The notes under the pieces are model-generated. The model was not told the DNA's origin, did no database searches, and saw nothing but the letters and a program-made list of their open reading frames with translations. DNA of 64,000 bases, taken from contig CAMBNV010000005.1 in the NCBI GenBank assembly GCA_945869195.1, positions 1 through 64,000 of the forward strand, read 5' to 3'. The position numbers and the translations under genes were made by a program. This document shows positions 1 through 8,447 of the stretch, one piece after another; positions within the stretch are counted from its first letter, which is position 1, and every line of letters starts with the position of its first letter. This stretch comes from Gemmatimonas phototrophica (GTDB lineage: Bacteria > Gemmatimonadota > Gemmatimonadetes > Gemmatimonadales > Gemmatimonadaceae).

Positions 1-119
1 GGGCAACCGCGCGGGCCGACATCTTCGACTACATCGAGCGCTTCTACAATCCCACCCGGAGGCACTCAACCCTCGGCAACAAGAGCCCGATCAACTTCGA
101 GCGAGCGGCAGTAGCTTAA
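1..119 (+). CDS. IS3-family transposase OrfB, C-terminal end only
   Basis: The window opens inside the last 38 codons of an insertion-sequence transposase; the TAA is at 117-119. Visible residues include [18 protein letters not shown] followed by SPINFE, the conserved tail of IS3-family OrfB (DDE, rve integrase core) enzymes that cut and join element ends together with OrfA. Only the C-terminus is in view, so intactness cannot be judged. A probable terminal inverted repeat follows at 125-149, and the element abuts the remains of an integron recombination site, suggesting it inserted into an attC. Confidence 0.85.
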   Translation, partial: ATARADIFDYIERFYNPTRRHSTLGNKSPINFERAAVA

Positions 120-124
120 CTCCT

Positions 125-149
125 TGTCTACTGAACCCAGTGCAGCTCA
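125..149 (+). repeat. Probable right terminal inverted repeat of the IS3-family element
   Basis: Six bases after the transposase stop the sequence reads TGTCTACTGAACCC and continues to ...GCTCA at 149. Starting TGTCTACT and ending in CA about 30 bp past OrfB is the usual form of an IS3-family right end. The left end lies outside the window, so the repeat could not be matched to its partner. Confidence 0.5.
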
Positions 150-168
150 GTAGCAAGCTGCGTTATGC
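150..168 (-). other. Remnant of an integron attC site (R'' box) cut by the IS
   Basis: On the minus strand GCATAAC (168 to 162) matches the attC R'' consensus RYYYAAC with one mismatch. It is the exact complement of GTTATGC at 2,097-2,091, the proposed start of the cassette that runs toward it. A circularised cassette should pair its own R'' with its own first bases, so the match supports this being the cassette's attC. The rest of the site is missing because the IS3 end lies at 149. Confidence 0.5.
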
Positions 169-338
169 GGCACTAGGCAGGACCATTTTATGCGCCTTTG
201 ATTGCAGGAGACATTCTGCGTTCGGTCAGCCGAGTACATCTGAGACCACCACCGGCAGACGTCTCTCGGGGATAGCGTGCTGTCTTGGTCCGAAGAAACG
301 CTCTCGGAACATTGACACGCAGTCTGCCAATGCCCACG

Positions 339-1850
339 CTACCGTTGGAACTGCGTGCCTGCGAGCAGATACGAGTTCCCCCGGACATTGCTGAACTCGA
401 TCCGCCGCTGCCCGCCGGCCAGCTCCACTACCCGCACACCGAAGTCCGCGCCGTTGCCGTCGTAACGCGATGTCGTGACGAAGTTCAGCACGCTGTTCCA
501 TGCTGGATTCGACTCCCGCTTCTCTTCGAAGTCCCATAGCTGGACGATGAACACGCCAGTACCGTGGAGATATTCACTCAGGAAGCCCATGGCTTCGTTT
601 ACCGAAAGGAATCGCGCATTGGCCTCGGGGGCGACGAAGTGGACGACCGCGGGGTCGCGCCCGGCCGACTCGATGGACATCGTCCACCGACGGTAGAGCA
701 GTGGCAGCAGGGGCCTCCCGCAACGGCCGAAGGCGCTGACGATGCTGGTTGTCTCGCCCCGCTCAAGCGTGACCAGAGTCTCGACGCCGTTGAGACTTGC
801 TTGGCTGATGGCGTCGGACTTGTAAAGGAGCGGAATGTTGTCGATGAGGTACGACTGCACTGAATACTGCGTGGGCGCCGCGCTCACGACTCCCGTGGCA
901 AGGCCAGATCGCTGGCGATAATAGAACACATAGTCAGGAATCGCCGCGCGTAAGCTGGATTGCGCCTCCGTATAGGAGCCAAGGAGTGGCCACGTGGTGC
1001 AGCCGCCGTCCGCGAACGACAGCGAGCCAGAGTATATGTTCGATTCAATGATGTAAGTAATGCCCGAGCCCGGTGTGTGCAGGCGATGGACGCCAAAGAT
1101 GAGACGGAGCGACCGGCTTTGGTTCTCGACCACCTGCATCCGATACCGGATGCCGATGAGATCGTTGGGCCCTGGTGCGAACACCGGACGGAACCCACTC
1201 AACCCGTACACGGTCGCGCCAGTCACACGAAGCGTCGCCGGGGCTGACGTGGTGGACGCGACGGGGTTCTGTACCACCACAGCGAATGAGGCTCCGCTAT
1301 CTGCCCGCGTCGTCGTAGCGATAGTGTGGTTGCCAAGTGTTGCTCCCGGAATCGGAACGCCATTCCTGAGCCACTGAAAGCTGAGCGGCGGTGTTCCCTC
1401 TGCCGTAACCGCAAACGTGGCTGACTGGTCGATCGCAACCGAAAGATCTTGGGGCAGTGCGAGTAACGCTGGGGCAATCGGAGTTCTCACCCCTAACAGG
1501 GCGGATGTCGACGTGACCGTTCCCGCGACGTTGCCTACGGTCACTGAAAAGGCCGCACCGGAATCTGCGTGCATTGCGGGTGGCGACGAATAGGAACTGG
1601 AGGTGGCGCCTCCAATCGGTAGGCCGTCTCTGTGCCATTGGAATGATAGGGGCCCCTTACCCTGCGCACTGACACTGAAAACGGGCGTCTCACCAACGTG
1701 AACGAGCGCGTTTGCCGGCTGCAATAAAATGGACGGGACAACGGGCGCTGGCGCGAGGGCGTCGCGATCTGCCGCGCACCCGAACAGGCCAGCAATCAAT
1801 GCGAGCGCGACCAGGTCCCCCGTGCGTGGACGTGTAGGGCGAAGTTGCAT
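339..1850 (-). CDS. Secreted lipoprotein with two immunoglobulin-like domains (probable integron cassette gene)
   Basis: Encodes 503 aa of unknown function. The start was chosen at an ATG that gives a lipoprotein signal: a hydrophobic stretch ending LIAGLFGC, with Cys as the lipidation site. A longer reading to 1,997 adds 49 residues lacking a signal and is less likely. Two consecutive Ig-like repeats follow (roughly residues 35-200), each with a FQW tryptophan (SFQWHRDG, SFQWLRNG) and a DSGA turn, as in bacterial surface Ig domains. The C-terminal 300 residues are a mixed region not recognised. It lies between attC 2,091-2,226 and an attC remnant at 162-168, so it is probably the next cassette of the array, at about 1.9 kb a large one. 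Role at the cell surface is inferred from the signal only. Confidence 0.72.
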   Translation of the reverse strand: MQLRPTRPRTGDLVALALIAGLFGCAADRDALAPAPVVPSILLQPANALVHVGETPVFSVSAQGKGPLSFQWHRDGLPIGGATSSSYSSPPAMHADSGAAFSVTVGNVAGTVTSTSALLGVRTPIAPALLALPQDLSVAIDQSATFAVTAEGTPPLSFQWLRNGVPIPGATLGNHTIATTTRADSGASFAVVVQNPVASTTSAPATLRVTGATVYGLSGFRPVFAPGPNDLIGIRYRMQVVENQSRSLRLIFGVHRLHTPGSGITYIIESNIYSGSLSFADGGCTTWPLLGSYTEAQSSLRAAIPDYVFYYRQRSGLATGVVSAAPTQYSVQSYLIDNIPLLYKSDAISQASLNGVETLVTLERGETTSIVSAFGRCGRPLLPLLYRRWTMSIESAGRDPAVVHFVAPEANARFLSVNEAMGFLSEYLHGTGVFIVQLWDFEEKRESNPAWNSVLNFVTTSRYDGNGADFGVRVVELAGGQRRIEFSNVRGNSYLLAGTQFQR

Positions 1851-2090
1851 ATTGGAGTGAGTCAGGTCTGGCTGAGTGTTCGAGCGGAAGGGCCAACTGG
1901 CCCAGCGTCTGCGCCCCAGTCGCCTCATGCCCGCCGGAAGTCGAACCGCCGGAGCCACTGCGTACTCAGCTGGAGCAAGTTGTGCTCGATGGCGCATTTC
2001 TCGATGTCCCCAAGCCTATAGAGTGACGCGTGCTGCAGGGCGAAATGGTATCATCTTGCGCGCTCGGACGAAAGGTCAGGGTATCGGTCC

Positions 2091-2226
2091 GCATAACGTT
2101 TGGTTGTGCTGCGGCCGCTCCCATTAAGATGCAGGTGGGCGGCCGCGCCGTACCGAAGTGTACGATAAAGCGCGGCCGCCCACCTGCTTCACTGACGCGG
2201 CCGACTGCACCAACCTTCGTTAGGGC
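2091..2226 (-). other. Integron attC recombination site (136 bp)
   Basis: Read on the minus strand the site runs from R'' GCCCTAAC (2,226-2,219) to R' GTTATGC (2,097-2,091). The L'' and L' arms pair (GGTTGGTGCAGTCGGCCGC against a copy lacking two bases), and the extra unpaired bases fall in L'', fixing the orientation as minus. The variable centre holds a perfect 18-bp inverted repeat at 2,131-2,148 and 2,170-2,187. IntI acts on the folded bottom strand of such sites. Strand, spacing and position 55 bp after the 2,281 stop codon all fit the cassette gene next to it. Confidence 0.82.
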
Positions 2227-2706
2227 GCCTGAGCACGAATCTGGGCGTCGAGACCGGATACCGAGTGCGCGGACGCCGGCTCAGGCAGCCACGAGAAGTA
2301 ACTCGCGGTTGCGCCACTCCAGTCGGGCGAGCCCGCCGACGAGCAAGCCCTCCACGAGTAGATGGGCGAGACCGAACTTCGATGCGTTCGCAGCGACAAT
2401 GATCGCAGTGAGTCCGCACAGTCCGGCCCACAACGCGTTCGCCACCACCAAGAGCACGATGAGCGCTCGCGGCCTGAAGCCTCGACGTGCAAGGGAGAAC
2501 GAAAACGTCCCGTATGCCACGTTCGCGACGCCCATGACGATGAGGAGGTCGACCGGCAACGCGTAAAGCCGGCTCAACCATCCGGAGAATGCCAGCGTGA
2601 GCGCGCCGCTGAGAAGTCCAGCACTGCAGTCGATCCATAGCAACGACCGGAGTAGACGCACGCTTGAGACTCTCCGCGACGACGAACGATGTGTGGGTCG
2701 CCCTAA
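2097..2706 (-). mobile_element. Integron gene cassette, 610 bp
   Basis: Bounded by the G/TT cleavage points of two attC R' boxes (GTTAGGGC at 2,707-2,700 and GTTATGC at 2,097-2,091). Its first bases TTAGGGC are the exact complement of its own R'' GCCCTAAC, as required for a cassette that once circularised. It contains one gene starting 45 bp from the 5' boundary and ending 55 bp before attC, the typical promoterless cassette layout. Confidence 0.78.
2281..2661 (-). CDS. Small integral membrane protein carried as an integron cassette
   Basis: A 126-aa protein that I cannot assign to a family. The GTG start at 2,661 was chosen because GGAG lies about ten bases upstream and the cassette boundary is only 45 bp away; the longer frame to 2,784 would run through the neighbouring attC. 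Residues 5-110 contain about four hydrophobic segments, including a stretch around LPVDLLIVMGVANVAYGTF and another around LIVLLVVANALWAGL, separated by short basic loops (SLARRGFRPR). This indicates a compact inner-membrane protein. Cassette proteins of this size are commonly of unknown function; no catalytic motif is visible. Confidence 0.75.
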   Translation of the reverse strand: MRLLRSLLWIDCSAGLLSGALTLAFSGWLSRLYALPVDLLIVMGVANVAYGTFSFSLARRGFRPRALIVLLVVANALWAGLCGLTAIIVAANASKFGLAHLLVEGLLVGGLARLEWRNRELLLVAA

Positions 2707-2793
2707 CGCTGGCTTCTGTTGCGAGCGGACCGCCCGATGCTTCGTGCTGCGCTGATGGTCGGTCCGCTCGGCAACAGCAAGCATCGTTAGGCC
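2700..2793 (-). other. Integron attC recombination site (94 bp)
   Basis: On the minus strand R'' is GGCCTAAC (2,793-2,786) and R' is GTTAGGGC (2,707-2,700). The arms GCTGTTGCCGAGCGGACC and GGTCCGCTCGCAACAG pair along 17 bp, with one extra C in L'' (TTGCCGAG against TTGCGAG), giving the same minus orientation as its neighbour. It is the attC of a cassette whose body would lie above 2,793, now replaced by the IS91-family element. Confidence 0.85.
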
Positions 2794-2799
2794 CGCGCC

Positions 2800-4500
2800 A
2801 CGCGAACGTTGCGTCGAAACAGCCCGTCGCGCAACGGAACGGTGACGGGCCGCTTGTACGGTGGGTGTATGCTCGGCGCTCCCGTGACTCGGAGCACCGA
2901 TGGCCGAGCCCGCGCCCGCGGCGCGTGGCGTCTACAAACCCCGACGGCCCCAAGCGTCGCCGCTCTTTCGGTTGGTGTCGGATCACCTGCACCGACTGCA
3001 GACGGTCTACGACGAGCGCTTCGCCCGCGAGTACGGCCCGTGGCGTCCGGTGGTCGGCGACGTGGCCGACAAGTTCCTCGCCTGCGGGGTGCTCGAGCAC
3101 GGGTTCGCCCGCATCCGCTGCGAAGCCTGCACGCACGAGTACCTGCTCGCGTTCTCCTGCAAGTGCCGCTACTTCTGCCCCAGTTGCCACGCCAAGCGCC
3201 TGGCCATCTGGACGCAGTGGCTGGACACCACGCTCCTCGCGCCCGTGCCGCACCGGCAAGTGGTGCTCACCATCCCCAAGCGGCTGCGCGCGTATTGTCT
3301 CTATCGGCGCCGCCTGCTCGGCGAGATCGCGCGTGTCGCCGCCCGCACCGTCACGGCCGCCATTCGCACGCTGACCGGCGAGCGCGACCTCGCGGTCGGT
3401 ATCGTGGCGTGTCTGCAGACGCATGGCTCGCGCGCCAACTGGCATCCGCACCTGCACCTCCTCGTCACCGACGGCGGGTTCCGGCTCGACGGGTCCTTCG
3501 TCTCGTGGCCGGCGCATGACACGGCCCGTTTGACGGAAGCGCTTCGCCGCGCCGTGCTCCGGCTCTTCGTGCGCTTGGCCCTCTTTGACGAGGACCAAGC
3601 CGCCGGGATGCTGACGTGGCCGCACTCGGGGTTCCATGTCCACACGGCCGTCTGGGTCCCCGAGGACGATCGCGCATTCGCGACCCGCCTCGCGCGCTAC
3701 TGCGCCCGCAATCCCGTCGCGCTGGAACGGCTCACCTACGACCGCGCCGCCAAGGCCGTGACCTATCGCTCCGATAAATCCGAGGGCCCGACGGCGGGGA
3801 CCGAAACCGCCGACCCGCTCGAGTTCCTCGCCCGGGTCCTCGTGCACATTCCGGACAAGGGCCACGTTACCACGCGGTACTACGGCTGGTACGCCAACCG
3901 CCCGCGCGGGATGCGGGTCAAGGCGGCGCTCGCCGCCATGGACGGGCCGCCGGCGATCGTTCGCGCACCACGCCTGGCGCCAAGCGAGGCCACCCGCCGG
4001 TGGGCGGCGCTCCTGCAGCAGATCTTCGAAGTCGACCCGCTCGCCTGTCCCACCTGCCACGGCGCGATGCGCATCGTCGCCTTCATCACGCAGACGTCGG
4101 TGATCGACCAGATCCTCGCGCATCTCCGCGCCCGCCTTGCGCCCGCGGCCCACACCGGCGCGCGGAGCCCCCCTTCGACGCGGGCCCCCGCGAGCCGGGG
4201 CACGGCCCGCGCCCCACGCCCGTTCGCTGCCGCCCCGACGACCCCATGAGGTCGCGCCCCCCCCCCCCGACGCCCCGCGGCCACGCGGGGACGTTCGGCG
4301 TGCGCGGTCGTCCCACGGGCGCGTCCGATTAGGCCCCGCCGGCCTCGGCCACCCCACGCTGACCGCCGCTCGTACGGCGCGCACGGCGCCCGTGCGAGAC
4401 GCAGGGCACACCGCCGCCCGTCCGCGGCGCTGGCGAGGTAAGGGATCGCGCCGTACGTTCGACGAGTAGTCGACCGACCCCGATTGAAATTCCTATCCCG
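2800..4500 (+). mobile_element. IS91-family insertion sequence, apparently full length
   Basis: Contains an intact Y2 transposase (2,900-4,249) and a right end shared with a second, truncated copy at 12,705-13,499. The last identical bases are TTCCTATCCCG, ending at 4,500 here and at 12,705 there, after which the flanks differ. This TTGAAATTCCTATCCC end resembles the origin ends of IS91/ISCR elements, which move by rolling-circle replication. The left end is not defined; it lies between the attC at 2,793 and the start codon, where a hairpin GCCCGTC...GACGGGC (2,822-2,850) may belong to it. Confidence 0.7.
2900..4249 (+). CDS. IS91-family Y2 transposase
   Basis: A 449-aa rolling-circle transposase. 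An N-terminal zinc ribbon is marked by C74-x2-C77, C87-x-C89 and C93-x2-C96 (FCPSCHAKRL). The HUH metal motif is HPHLHLL at about residues 182-188, and the tyrosine motif YYGWYANR lies at 327-334, with Y327 and Y331 the likely DNA-nicking pair of the Y2 class. A C-terminal CPTCHGAM motif ends the conserved part; the last 50 residues are Ala/Pro/Arg-rich. Length and motif order match functional family members, so the element could be active. It has inserted next to the attC at 2,700-2,793 and interrupts the integron array. Confidence 0.93.
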   Translation: MAEPAPAARGVYKPRRPQASPLFRLVSDHLHRLQTVYDERFAREYGPWRPVVGDVADKFLACGVLEHGFARIRCEACTHEYLLAFSCKCRYFCPSCHAKRLAIWTQWLDTTLLAPVPHRQVVLTIPKRLRAYCLYRRRLLGEIARVAARTVTAAIRTLTGERDLAVGIVACLQTHGSRANWHPHLHLLVTDGGFRLDGSFVSWPAHDTARLTEALRRAVLRLFVRLALFDEDQAAGMLTWPHSGFHVHTAVWVPEDDRAFATRLARYCARNPVALERLTYDRAAKAVTYRSDKSEGPTAGTETADPLEFLARVLVHIPDKGHVTTRYYGWYANRPRGMRVKAALAAMDGPPAIVRAPRLAPSEATRRWAALLQQIFEVDPLACPTCHGAMRIVAFITQTSVIDQILAHLRARLAPAAHTGARSPPSTRAPASRGTARAPRPFAAAPTTP

Positions 4501-5056
4501 CCCGCACAGTGGCACGCCTTCGTCGTGGCTGGATTGCCGCGTACGTGACAACAGGCACATTCTCCATCCCCGTTCAGCACGAGGTTATTGAGGATCAGTA
4601 CCCGCTTCTTCTCATCAATGGATCGATGCTCGCCAGCATCATTCTTCGTATCGCGGAAATCGCTGTACACTCTGTCGACTCAATCATCACGACAATCGAT
4701 GAGGAGTATCCTACTCGCGTTAGCGGCCGTCGCCCAAGTGAGATTCTACGCGATTAGCAAGTCTCACGACGACTTGTCAGAAGTGGCTTCGCTTTTTCTG
4801 ACAGCGACACGGCGCGCGCAATGTACGCCGGCGGGCACTTACGCGGCTACCCGAACGGGCGACCGCAGGGTGAGGAAGCATGCCTCATTGGAGGGGTGAT
4901 TAGCGAGGCTCGAGTGGCGGCGGTGCCCCTTGTAGCGCATGAGATGGCGGCCGAGGCTGGTGTTCCCGTCGAACCCCCATCTCACAATCAGTCTCCGACT
5001 CTGCCGCCCACTCATGGGCACGGCAACCGAGGATGCGAGTGGTGAGGCAGCCGCTC
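4501..5056. other. 556-bp stretch without a supported gene
   Basis: Lies between the IS91 right end and the 3' end of the nuclease-methylase gene. Short frames exist (for example 4,509-4,757 on plus) but none has a ribosome site, a recognisable product or a convincing composition. A hairpin TGTCAGAA/TTCTGACA at 4,775-4,803 is the only structure noticed; it lacks a U-tract. A lone GTTAGCG near 4,720 has no partner and is not taken as an attC. Confidence 0.4.
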
Positions 5057-8000
5057 TCATTGCAGAGGGGCGGGCGGCACGAAAGTACCATTTGTCAGAA
5101 GGTCGGTCACTTCGACATCGACCTTTTCAAGTAGCTCGTGCTGTCGTTCAATTCTGGAGATGACATCGAGGAGGTCCTGCGCGTTACTGTCTTTGAAGGT
5201 GCCGCGGAGGTACGCCGACGTGCGTTCGCGCAACCACTTGTCGATGACCGGATGTCCAGCGATTCGCGTCCCCATTACGCGGGCCGGCACGCCAGAGATG
5301 ATGACCGAATTCATATTCTCCCCGATCAACGTGAGAGCCAGCGACTCCTCTTGGTAGCTAAACTCGCGAAGGGAAATCTCCGTAACGCCGCTTGGCCACG
5401 CAGCAACTAATGACGGCAATAGTGTTACCGCAGTCTGAAAGTTCTCGTAACCCGCGAGCCTTTCGCCGAGCGCACAGAGACTTGCCCTGACGGTCTCGTC
5501 AAATGCAATAGGTATGCGAGGCGGGGCAGAGGGGTCGGAGGACGCGAACAAGACGCCCTCGAACGTCTCCAAATAGGCAGCGCTGCTCATGACCGCAAAT
5601 ACATAGTATAGAACACTCCGACTGGGGTTCGGCGCGAACGCGAATAGCGCCTCGACGTCAGCCGTTAGGTTGGAGCAAATGGCGTGAGACCCGTCTTTGG
5701 GGTTGGTCTTAGGATAGAGGTCACAGTACAACATTGCATTGCCGCGAGCAGCGATGTCATTGTCCGGAAGGTCCCACGCAAACGTGACGAAGCGTGTTAG
5801 GGTCTCACCTACGTCCTTTGGGGCTGGAGCCATCGCAATACCTACCGCGCCCTTGGCGAATGCTCTCCGCACCTCAGGCCTGGAACGCGTTCCACCGCCG
5901 GGAGCATCATTGAGGGCATTCCATACGCCATCGCTCTCTGCTAGCCACCCGCGCAAGAATGGCCGGAAGAGATAGGGCTTCCGAAGCGCCGCACTGCTCG
6001 CAACGACGCCAAGTGAAGCTCGCACAGCCGGCGTGAGCTTATTGGCATTCGGGCGCTTTTTTTGCCCAGAGAACCATTGATCGACCATTTCGTTGTTCGT
6101 GACGCCGGTCCCAGAAGCGATGGCTTTGCACCGGCGTTCAAGAAATGGCTCAGACGTGTGGAACAGCAGGGCCGCAGGTGCAGCCTTGATGCCGGAACAC
6201 TTTTCTGCAAAGATGCCAGAATGCGCCCCAGTCTTGGCTAGCGGCCAGCACTGCAGCCATTCTTTCGCTGGGTACGATTGGGCCGGTGCGAACAACCACG
6301 GTTCTTCGTCCACCGAAAGTGCCTGAAAGGCACCGGGGTCTGGCGAGGCCGCAAGGTAACTCTTCTTCTCCGCGACAGTTGAAGCCGCGATAGATAGATG
6401 AAATACCTTGGCGGCGACGCTCCCCGTGTGAGCGGCTGCTTGCGGCGTGATAGACGGGTGGCCACCAGCCAACACGGGTACCGCCGGCGCGCTCGCGGAT
6501 GTTGGGACCGCGCCCCCGTCATCTGACCTTAGGTCTGCTTCGCCAACTGGAGATGCAGCAGGAGAGGTGCCTCCTTTGCTGGAGCCGGACGGGGTCGCTC
6601 CCCTGAGGACAGCCAGCAGAACCATGCGACCCTGCTGGACCTGAAAGAGCGAGTGCGTCGCTCCACCGGCACGTGCATCCTCATCCAGTTCCAGTACGTA
6701 GACCGCTTGGAAATGCCTGGTAAGCCACCGTCTCGCGTATTTGAAGGACACCGCTTGCGCAAAGGCGCCAGGCAAAACTAGCGCAACGATTCCGCGACCA
6801 GAGTCCAGCACGCGCTGCGCACACCAACGGAGGAACCGAAATGCTTCGTTGTTAAGTGCCTTTTGAATATTCTGTCGGTCAGACAGTTCACGCACGGGCG
6901 GCCGAAAGTCAGCCAACTGTCTTTCGATCGTGAGCCGAGCGGCGTCGCCAACACGTCGAATCGAGGAAGGCGGGTTGCCGATGACAACGCGAAGAGGTGG
7001 CTGGGCCAGTGAACATGCCTCGCGGAGCTCGTCACTGAATCCGTCGGTGCCCAGCTCCGGTGTGCGCAGCAAGTTGTCCGCGAGGGTATCAGTCAGCAAT
7101 ACTCTGGTCCTGTTGGCATACACAGTCCCGTTCGTCGCGCCGGCGAGCCGGTAATGTGCCAAGGCGTATGGTGCAGGAAGCACTTCGAAGCCCACCAAGA
7201 GTGGGACATGGTCACCAGATGGAGTGCAGTGCCGGACCACGGATTCGAGGAAACCACCCGTCCCACAGCAGGGGTCGATAATTCTCTCTGCTAGCGTCGC
7301 CAGCTCATTTCCGAACTCTTGCACCGAGAGTGCGTTCGTAGTTCTGACCAGCCAATCCGTGAGTTCAATCGGCGTGAAGAAGACTCCCCTCTCGAAGCGG
7401 ACCTTAGGACTAAAGGCGACGAGAAACTGCTCGAACAACGCGTGGAAATCCTGCGGGCCGGGCTCCGTGCCCATGTACTCCGCATGCGCGAGCAGTCCAG
7501 TAACATCTGAATACCAGTCCCGCAACCACCCGTCCATGTCGAGACAGTCCCCGAGGAGGTCGGTGATGGCCTTGAATGGCCGGAGCGCCTCGGCCTCCTC
7601 GGAGTCGTCATCTGCCCAAAATGCTGAGATCTTCGCGCGGCGCGCCTCTGGATCTTCGCTTCCTTCGAGAAGCCGTGTGTGCACATAGAACAATCCAAAG
7701 GTCAAGACTTCTGCGATGAAGTCGGCACACTGGTCCGGGTGTCGAAGGGTCCGGTCGTGGTGTTCGCTAACCACACCCTGTAACTCATGCAGCGAGATGA
7801 TTAGGCGATCCTCCTCATTGGAGGACCCGCTACCCGCCGGAGCCTCCAGCAGGGGCCGTACCGCCCTCGCCAGCAGCCGCGCACGACGGGCGAGTTGTTC
7901 CACTAACTGTCGCTCCGTCCATTTGCGAAAGCCTGGATTCTCGAGCAGCCCCCGAAACAGAGTCTCGCTACCAACATCAACGGGAAGCGTGGCCCAGTCA

Positions 8001-8446
8001 CCTGCGCTCGGTAGCGGCTTGGGCACGAGCGAAGTACGAACTGGCGCGGAGCCGGGCCCCTCGTAGTACAAGAACTCGATACCATCGAAAACAAAAACCG
8101 GGCGACCCAGTTCTAAGTAGCGCTGGACCTGTGAGTCCTCCTTTGCCGACAGCGTCAAGGGCCCCGACTTGTCCAGGCTCTTGTGGTCGCCGAGGCAGAA
8201 TACTCCGAACGTCTTCCGGTCCTCCAAGCGCCAATCAGGTTTGCTCTCACGAGTGACATGCGTATCGTGATGAACCGCAATGTCGGCGCCGGGTTGCTTG
8301 AACATGTCCACCAGCGCGTCGACGAATCGATGCACCTGCGGACGCGTCGCCATCTCAATAGAAGTGGCGCCGGAGTCTTCGGCATCACGGCACGCACGCT
8401 GGAACTCGCGAAGATACGTTCTCACGAGTTTTTCGTAGGTCATCAT
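5057..8446 (-). CDS. Nuclease-methylase-like restriction protein (Type ISP/IIG-related, no helicase)
   Basis: A 1,129-aa protein. The N-terminus carries a PD-(D/E)xK-like nuclease signature (PD at 70-71, D87-H-K89 in GDHKS). A helical linker follows, then an N6-adenine-type methylase core: RGVFFTP near 353-359, SAM-binding DPCCGTGGF at 391-399, GFEVLPAPYALAHYRL at 419-434, and catalytic motif IV reading GNPPSS at 490-495. Type ISP enzymes normally have NPPY; here Ser replaces the aromatic residue, so adenine methylation may be impaired. The C-terminal 400 residues would be target recognition. Type ISP proteins also carry an SF2 helicase between nuclease and methylase; none is seen. The gene starts 1 bp after the 8,448-9,509 methyltransferase gene, in an operon with two cytosine methyltransferases. 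Probable role: restriction of foreign DNA. Confidence 0.8.
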   Translation of the reverse strand: MMTYEKLVRTYLREFQRACRDAEDSGATSIEMATRPQVHRFVDALVDMFKQPGADIAVHHDTHVTRESKPDWRLEDRKTFGVFCLGDHKSLDKSGPLTLSAKEDSQVQRYLELGRPVFVFDGIEFLYYEGPGSAPVRTSLVPKPLPSAGDWATLPVDVGSETLFRGLLENPGFRKWTERQLVEQLARRARLLARAVRPLLEAPAGSGSSNEEDRLIISLHELQGVVSEHHDRTLRHPDQCADFIAEVLTFGLFYVHTRLLEGSEDPEARRAKISAFWADDDSEEAEALRPFKAITDLLGDCLDMDGWLRDWYSDVTGLLAHAEYMGTEPGPQDFHALFEQFLVAFSPKVRFERGVFFTPIELTDWLVRTTNALSVQEFGNELATLAERIIDPCCGTGGFLESVVRHCTPSGDHVPLLVGFEVLPAPYALAHYRLAGATNGTVYANRTRVLLTDTLADNLLRTPELGTDGFSDELREACSLAQPPLRVVIGNPPSSIRRVGDAARLTIERQLADFRPPVRELSDRQNIQKALNNEAFRFLRWCAQRVLDSGRGIVALVLPGAFAQAVSFKYARRWLTRHFQAVYVLELDEDARAGGATHSLFQVQQGRMVLLAVLRGATPSGSSKGGTSPAASPVGEADLRSDDGGAVPTSASAPAVPVLAGGHPSITPQAAAHTGSVAAKVFHLSIAASTVAEKKSYLAASPDPGAFQALSVDEEPWLFAPAQSYPAKEWLQCWPLAKTGAHSGIFAEKCSGIKAAPAALLFHTSEPFLERRCKAIASGTGVTNNEMVDQWFSGQKKRPNANKLTPAVRASLGVVASSAALRKPYLFRPFLRGWLAESDGVWNALNDAPGGGTRSRPEVRRAFAKGAVGIAMAPAPKDVGETLTRFVTFAWDLPDNDIAARGNAMLYCDLYPKTNPKDGSHAICSNLTADVEALFAFAPNPSRSVLYYVFAVMSSAAYLETFEGVLFASSDPSAPPRIPIAFDETVRASLCALGERLAGYENFQTAVTLLPSLVAAWPSGVTEISLREFSYQEESLALTLIGENMNSVIISGVPARVMGTRIAGHPVIDKWLRERTSAYLRGTFKDSNAQDLLDVISRIERQHELLEKVDVEVTDLLTNGTFVPPAPLQ

Positions 8447-8447
8447 G

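Noticed and set aside
4257-4268. C12 homopolymer just after the IS91 transposase stop, considered as a programmed frameshift site
   Set aside because: It lies outside the coding region and no downstream frame continues a transposase domain.
2189-4411. A 740-codon open frame on the minus strand opposite the IS91 transposase
   Set aside because: It has Arg/Gly/Pro-rich shadow composition typical of the antisense frame of a GC-rich gene; the plus-strand transposase has all family motifs.
4715-4725. GTTAGCG as an isolated attC R' box
   Set aside because: No RYYYAAC partner with pairing arms in the surrounding 200 bp on either strand.
4775-4803. TGTCAGAA/TTCTGACA hairpin as terminator or attC
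   Set aside because: Stem of only 8 bp, no U-tract, no core boxes; left as an unexplained small hairpin.
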